Of a stretch of DNA of 64,000 nt, positions 62,343 through 64,000 are shown piece by piece. The stretch is taken from positions 26,950 through 90,949 of the forward strand of contig CADDZJ010000004.1 in NCBI GenBank assembly GCA_902812415.1. Direction: 5' to 3'. Origin of the DNA: Acidobacteriota bacterium (GTDB taxonomy: Bacteria > Acidobacteriota > Terriglobia > UBA7540). Position 1 is the first letter of the stretch. Every line of letters starts with the position of its first letter. A program made the position numbers and the translations under genes. The notes under the pieces are model-generated. The model did not search any database, had not been told where the DNA came from, and saw only the letters and a program-made list of their open reading frames with translations.

Positions 62343-62403
62343 GCTGTAGCGGCGCTATCCTCGGCGCCGAAAGAATCGCCGATGAGGACGCCGGCGCTAC
62401 AGC
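62343..62403. repeat. hairpin repeat family F, copy 1, between the GH2 gene and serS
   Basis: GCTGTAGCGGCG at the left is mirrored by GGCGCTACAGC at the right, and the interior CTCGGCGCCGA and CGCCGATGAGGAC also pair. The 61-base hairpin may serve as terminator for the GH2 gene. The same CTGTAGCGGCG start recurs at 63956-64000. Confidence 0.6.
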
Positions 62404-62431
62404 AACGGCGAGAAGGAGAAATAGTGCCAGC

Positions 62432-63715
62432 ATGTTGGACCTTGGATTTGTCCGCGAGAATCTTGATCTTGTCAGACGCAAGCTGAGCGAGCGCGGCGTG
62501 CCAGACCTTCTGGGAGACTTTGAGGCGATCGATCGCGAGCGGCGCCGATGGCTGATGGAAGCGGAGAGTCGCAAGGCCCGCCGCAATAAGGTCTCGGACG
62601 AAATTGCCGCGCTCAAGAAGCAGAAGCAGGATGCCTCGGCACAAATCGCCGAGATGAAGGCGCTCGGCTCGGAGATTGACGAGTTCGATCAGAAAGCGAA
62701 GGCTTGCGACGAAAAATTACACGAAGTTCTGGTGCGGATCCCGAACCTCCCGCATGAGACTGTGCCCGTGGGCGCAACCGCGGCTCAAAACCAGGAAATC
62801 CGCCGCTGGGGAGAGCCGCGCCAGTTTGATTTCCAACCCAAACCGCATTGGGAACTGGGGCCTTCCCTGGGCATTCTTGATTTCGACCGGGCAGCCAAGA
62901 TCAGTGGCGCGCGATTCGCTATTTATTATGACCTCGGAGCCAAACTCGAACGCGCGCTCGCAAACTTCATGCTGGACTTGCATACCCGGCAGCATGGATA
63001 CCGCGAAGTTTTTCCGCCTTTCATGGTGAACTCGGCCACTCTTTACGGGACCGGCCAATTGCCGAAGTTCGCTGAAGACCTTTTCAAGCTGGAGGGCGCG
63101 GACTACTGGCTGATTCCCACGGCTGAAGTTCCGGTAACCAATCTTTACCGGGATGAAGTTTTGGATGCGGAGAAACTTCCCATCAAGTACTGCGCATGGA
63201 CGGCCTGCTTTCGCAGCGAAGCGGGCTCTTACGGCCGCGACACCCGCGGCCTCATCCGGCAGCACCAATTCCAGAAAGTGGAATTGGTGAAATTTGCGCT
63301 TCCGGAGCAGTCCTATGGCGAGCTTGAGAGCATGACGCGCGATGCAGGCGCCGTGCTGGAAAAGCTGGGCTTGCCTTATCGCGTGGTGGCGCTTTCAACC
63401 GGCGATCTGGGATTCAGTTCAGCCAAGACTTACGATCTGGAAGTCTGGCTGCCCTCAGCCGGCGAATACAAGGAAATCTCCTCCTGCTCGAATTGCGAGG
63501 CCTTTCAGGCCCGCCGCGCCAACATCCGCTTTCGGCGCGGCGGAAAGGGGAAGGCGGAATTTCTTCACACGCTGAATGGCAGCGGCGTGGCCATTGGACG
63601 AACCTGGCTGGCGATTTTGGAAAACTATCAGCAAGAGGATGGCTCCGTGGTGATCCCTGAAGCGCTTCGCCCCTACCTGGACGGCGTGGACAAAATTTCT
63701 CCTCCGACCCATTGA
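62432..63715 (+). CDS. serS: seryl-tRNA synthetase
   Basis: A 427-residue class II synthetase: N-terminal long antiparallel coiled coil for tRNA binding (residues about 30-105, [20 protein letters not shown] and the return helix), then motif 2 ([20 protein letters not shown], then [15 protein letters not shown]) and motif 3 ([20 protein letters not shown]). The [15 protein letters not shown] block binds serine and ATP. The start is ATG 62432 with GAGAAGGAG about 12 bases upstream. Ends 285 bases before the window end. Confidence 0.96.
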   Translation: MLDLGFVRENLDLVRRKLSERGVPDLLGDFEAIDRERRRWLMEAESRKARRNKVSDEIAALKKQKQDASAQIAEMKALGSEIDEFDQKAKACDEKLHEVLVRIPNLPHETVPVGATAAQNQEIRRWGEPRQFDFQPKPHWELGPSLGILDFDRAAKISGARFAIYYDLGAKLERALANFMLDLHTRQHGYREVFPPFMVNSATLYGTGQLPKFAEDLFKLEGADYWLIPTAEVPVTNLYRDEVLDAEKLPIKYCAWTACFRSEAGSYGRDTRGLIRQHQFQKVELVKFALPEQSYGELESMTRDAGAVLEKLGLPYRVVALSTGDLGFSSAKTYDLEVWLPSAGEYKEISSCSNCEAFQARRANIRFRRGGKGKAEFLHTLNGSGVAIGRTWLAILENYQQEDGSVVIPEALRPYLDGVDKISPPTH

Positions 63716-63857
63716 TTTTTTGAGATTATCGTACCGGCCCACCCGCCATTAAGTTGAGCGGAAATGCAAAAACCGTCTCATTTGTCTCATCTGTCTCCCT
63801 CGTCTCACCCCGCCCTGTTATGCTGCACTTGGGGCGACCTGATTTGAGCCCTTCGCC

Positions 63858-64000
63858 TGTCATTCTGGGCGGAGCGCAGCGAAGAATCTTAACCCCAGTG
63901 ATGAGTGGGAAAGTGGCGAGAAAGAAGCATCCCAAGCGCAGCAAGCGATTCTTTCTGTAGCGGCGATCTGGGATCGCCGAAGCTTGCGATCTGGGATCGC
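63858..64000. repeat. repeat family B arm and a partial family F hairpin at the window end
   Basis: CCTGTCATTCTGGGCGGAGC with GCAGCGAAGAATC (63858-63890) is a family B arm. CTGTAGCGGCGATCTGGGAT with CGCCGAAGC from 63956 begins like the family F hairpin at 62343, and a GCGATCTGGGATCGC unit is repeated at the very end. An ORF at 63754-63960 is made of this repeat sequence and is not called a gene. Confidence 0.55.

Noticed and set aside
63754..63960. A 68-codon open frame at the window end
   Set aside because: It is formed by repeat B and F sequence.
1..64000. CRISPR arrays, tRNA or rRNA genes
   Set aside because: No regularly spaced direct repeats were noticed, and no cloverleaf or GGTTCGAAT-type arm was found in the gaps; a covariance search would be needed to exclude a tRNA fully.

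Overview
This 64 kb window looks like a piece of an Acidobacteriota chromosome, or a close relative of that phylum. The base composition is moderately GC-rich. The gene set mixes housekeeping genes (S2/S9/L13, ArgS, ProS, SerS, RF2, LeuB, PdxS/PdxT, Lnt, a class A PBP) with genes frequent in soil Acidobacteria: a glucoamylase-fold protein, GH63 and GH2 glycosidases, a FecR/Trp-Tyr-rich envelope protein, a form II CoxL-type molybdenum hydroxylase and many dispersed palindromic repeats. The phylum call is inference from gene content; no 16S rRNA, tRNA or CRISPR array was seen.

Layout. 1-1374: rplM-rpsI-rpsB ribosomal operon on the minus strand with its promoter. 1422-3539: small membrane ORF, zinc-finger anti-sigma/ECF sigma pair and a DinB-like protein. 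3580-8466: accessory region with an IS200-type transposase remnant fused to a truncated membrane protein, three small exported or beta-barrel-like proteins (one frameshifted), a methyltransferase, three copies of a hairpin repeat and a VapC scar. 8467-18597: argS, IS110-like scar, a phosphoesterase with a histone-like tail, an esterase, a carboxypeptidase-regulatory-like protein, a glucoamylase-fold protein, a histone H1-like protein and an MBL-fold hydrolase. 18636-28567: sugar and sugar-acid catabolism cluster (two xylose-isomerase-like TIM barrels, SDR, zinc alcohol dehydrogenase, HUMPS-family enzyme, IlvD/Edd-type sugar-acid dehydratase, GH63 glycosidase). 28596-38819: envelope gene run on the minus strand (PBP1, TolB-N/TPR protein, NfeD, slipin, SPOR protein, Lnt), ending in prfB, which carries a programmed +1 frameshift. 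39212-46011: proS, a SnoaL-like protein and the coxS-L-M-G operon. 46405-52155: PLP synthase genes pdxS and pdxT with an OsmC gene between them, YgfZ, and a FecR/DUF6600-like protein. 52777-63715: coiled-coil membrane protein, HAD phosphatase, NtrC-type regulator, glycosyltransferase, leuB, exo-glucosaminidase-like GH2 and serS, separated by repeat-rich gaps.

Themes. Intergenic space carries at least six families of short palindromic or terminal-inverted-repeat elements. Several co-transcribed pairs overlap as TTGA (TTG start sharing bases with a TGA stop), and several starts are TTG or GTG with good Shine-Dalgarno sites, so I moved a number of starts. No convincing entirely new multi-gene system was found. 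The best leads are the sugar-acid cluster, the histone-like-tailed phosphoesterase next to an IS scar, and the repeat families.
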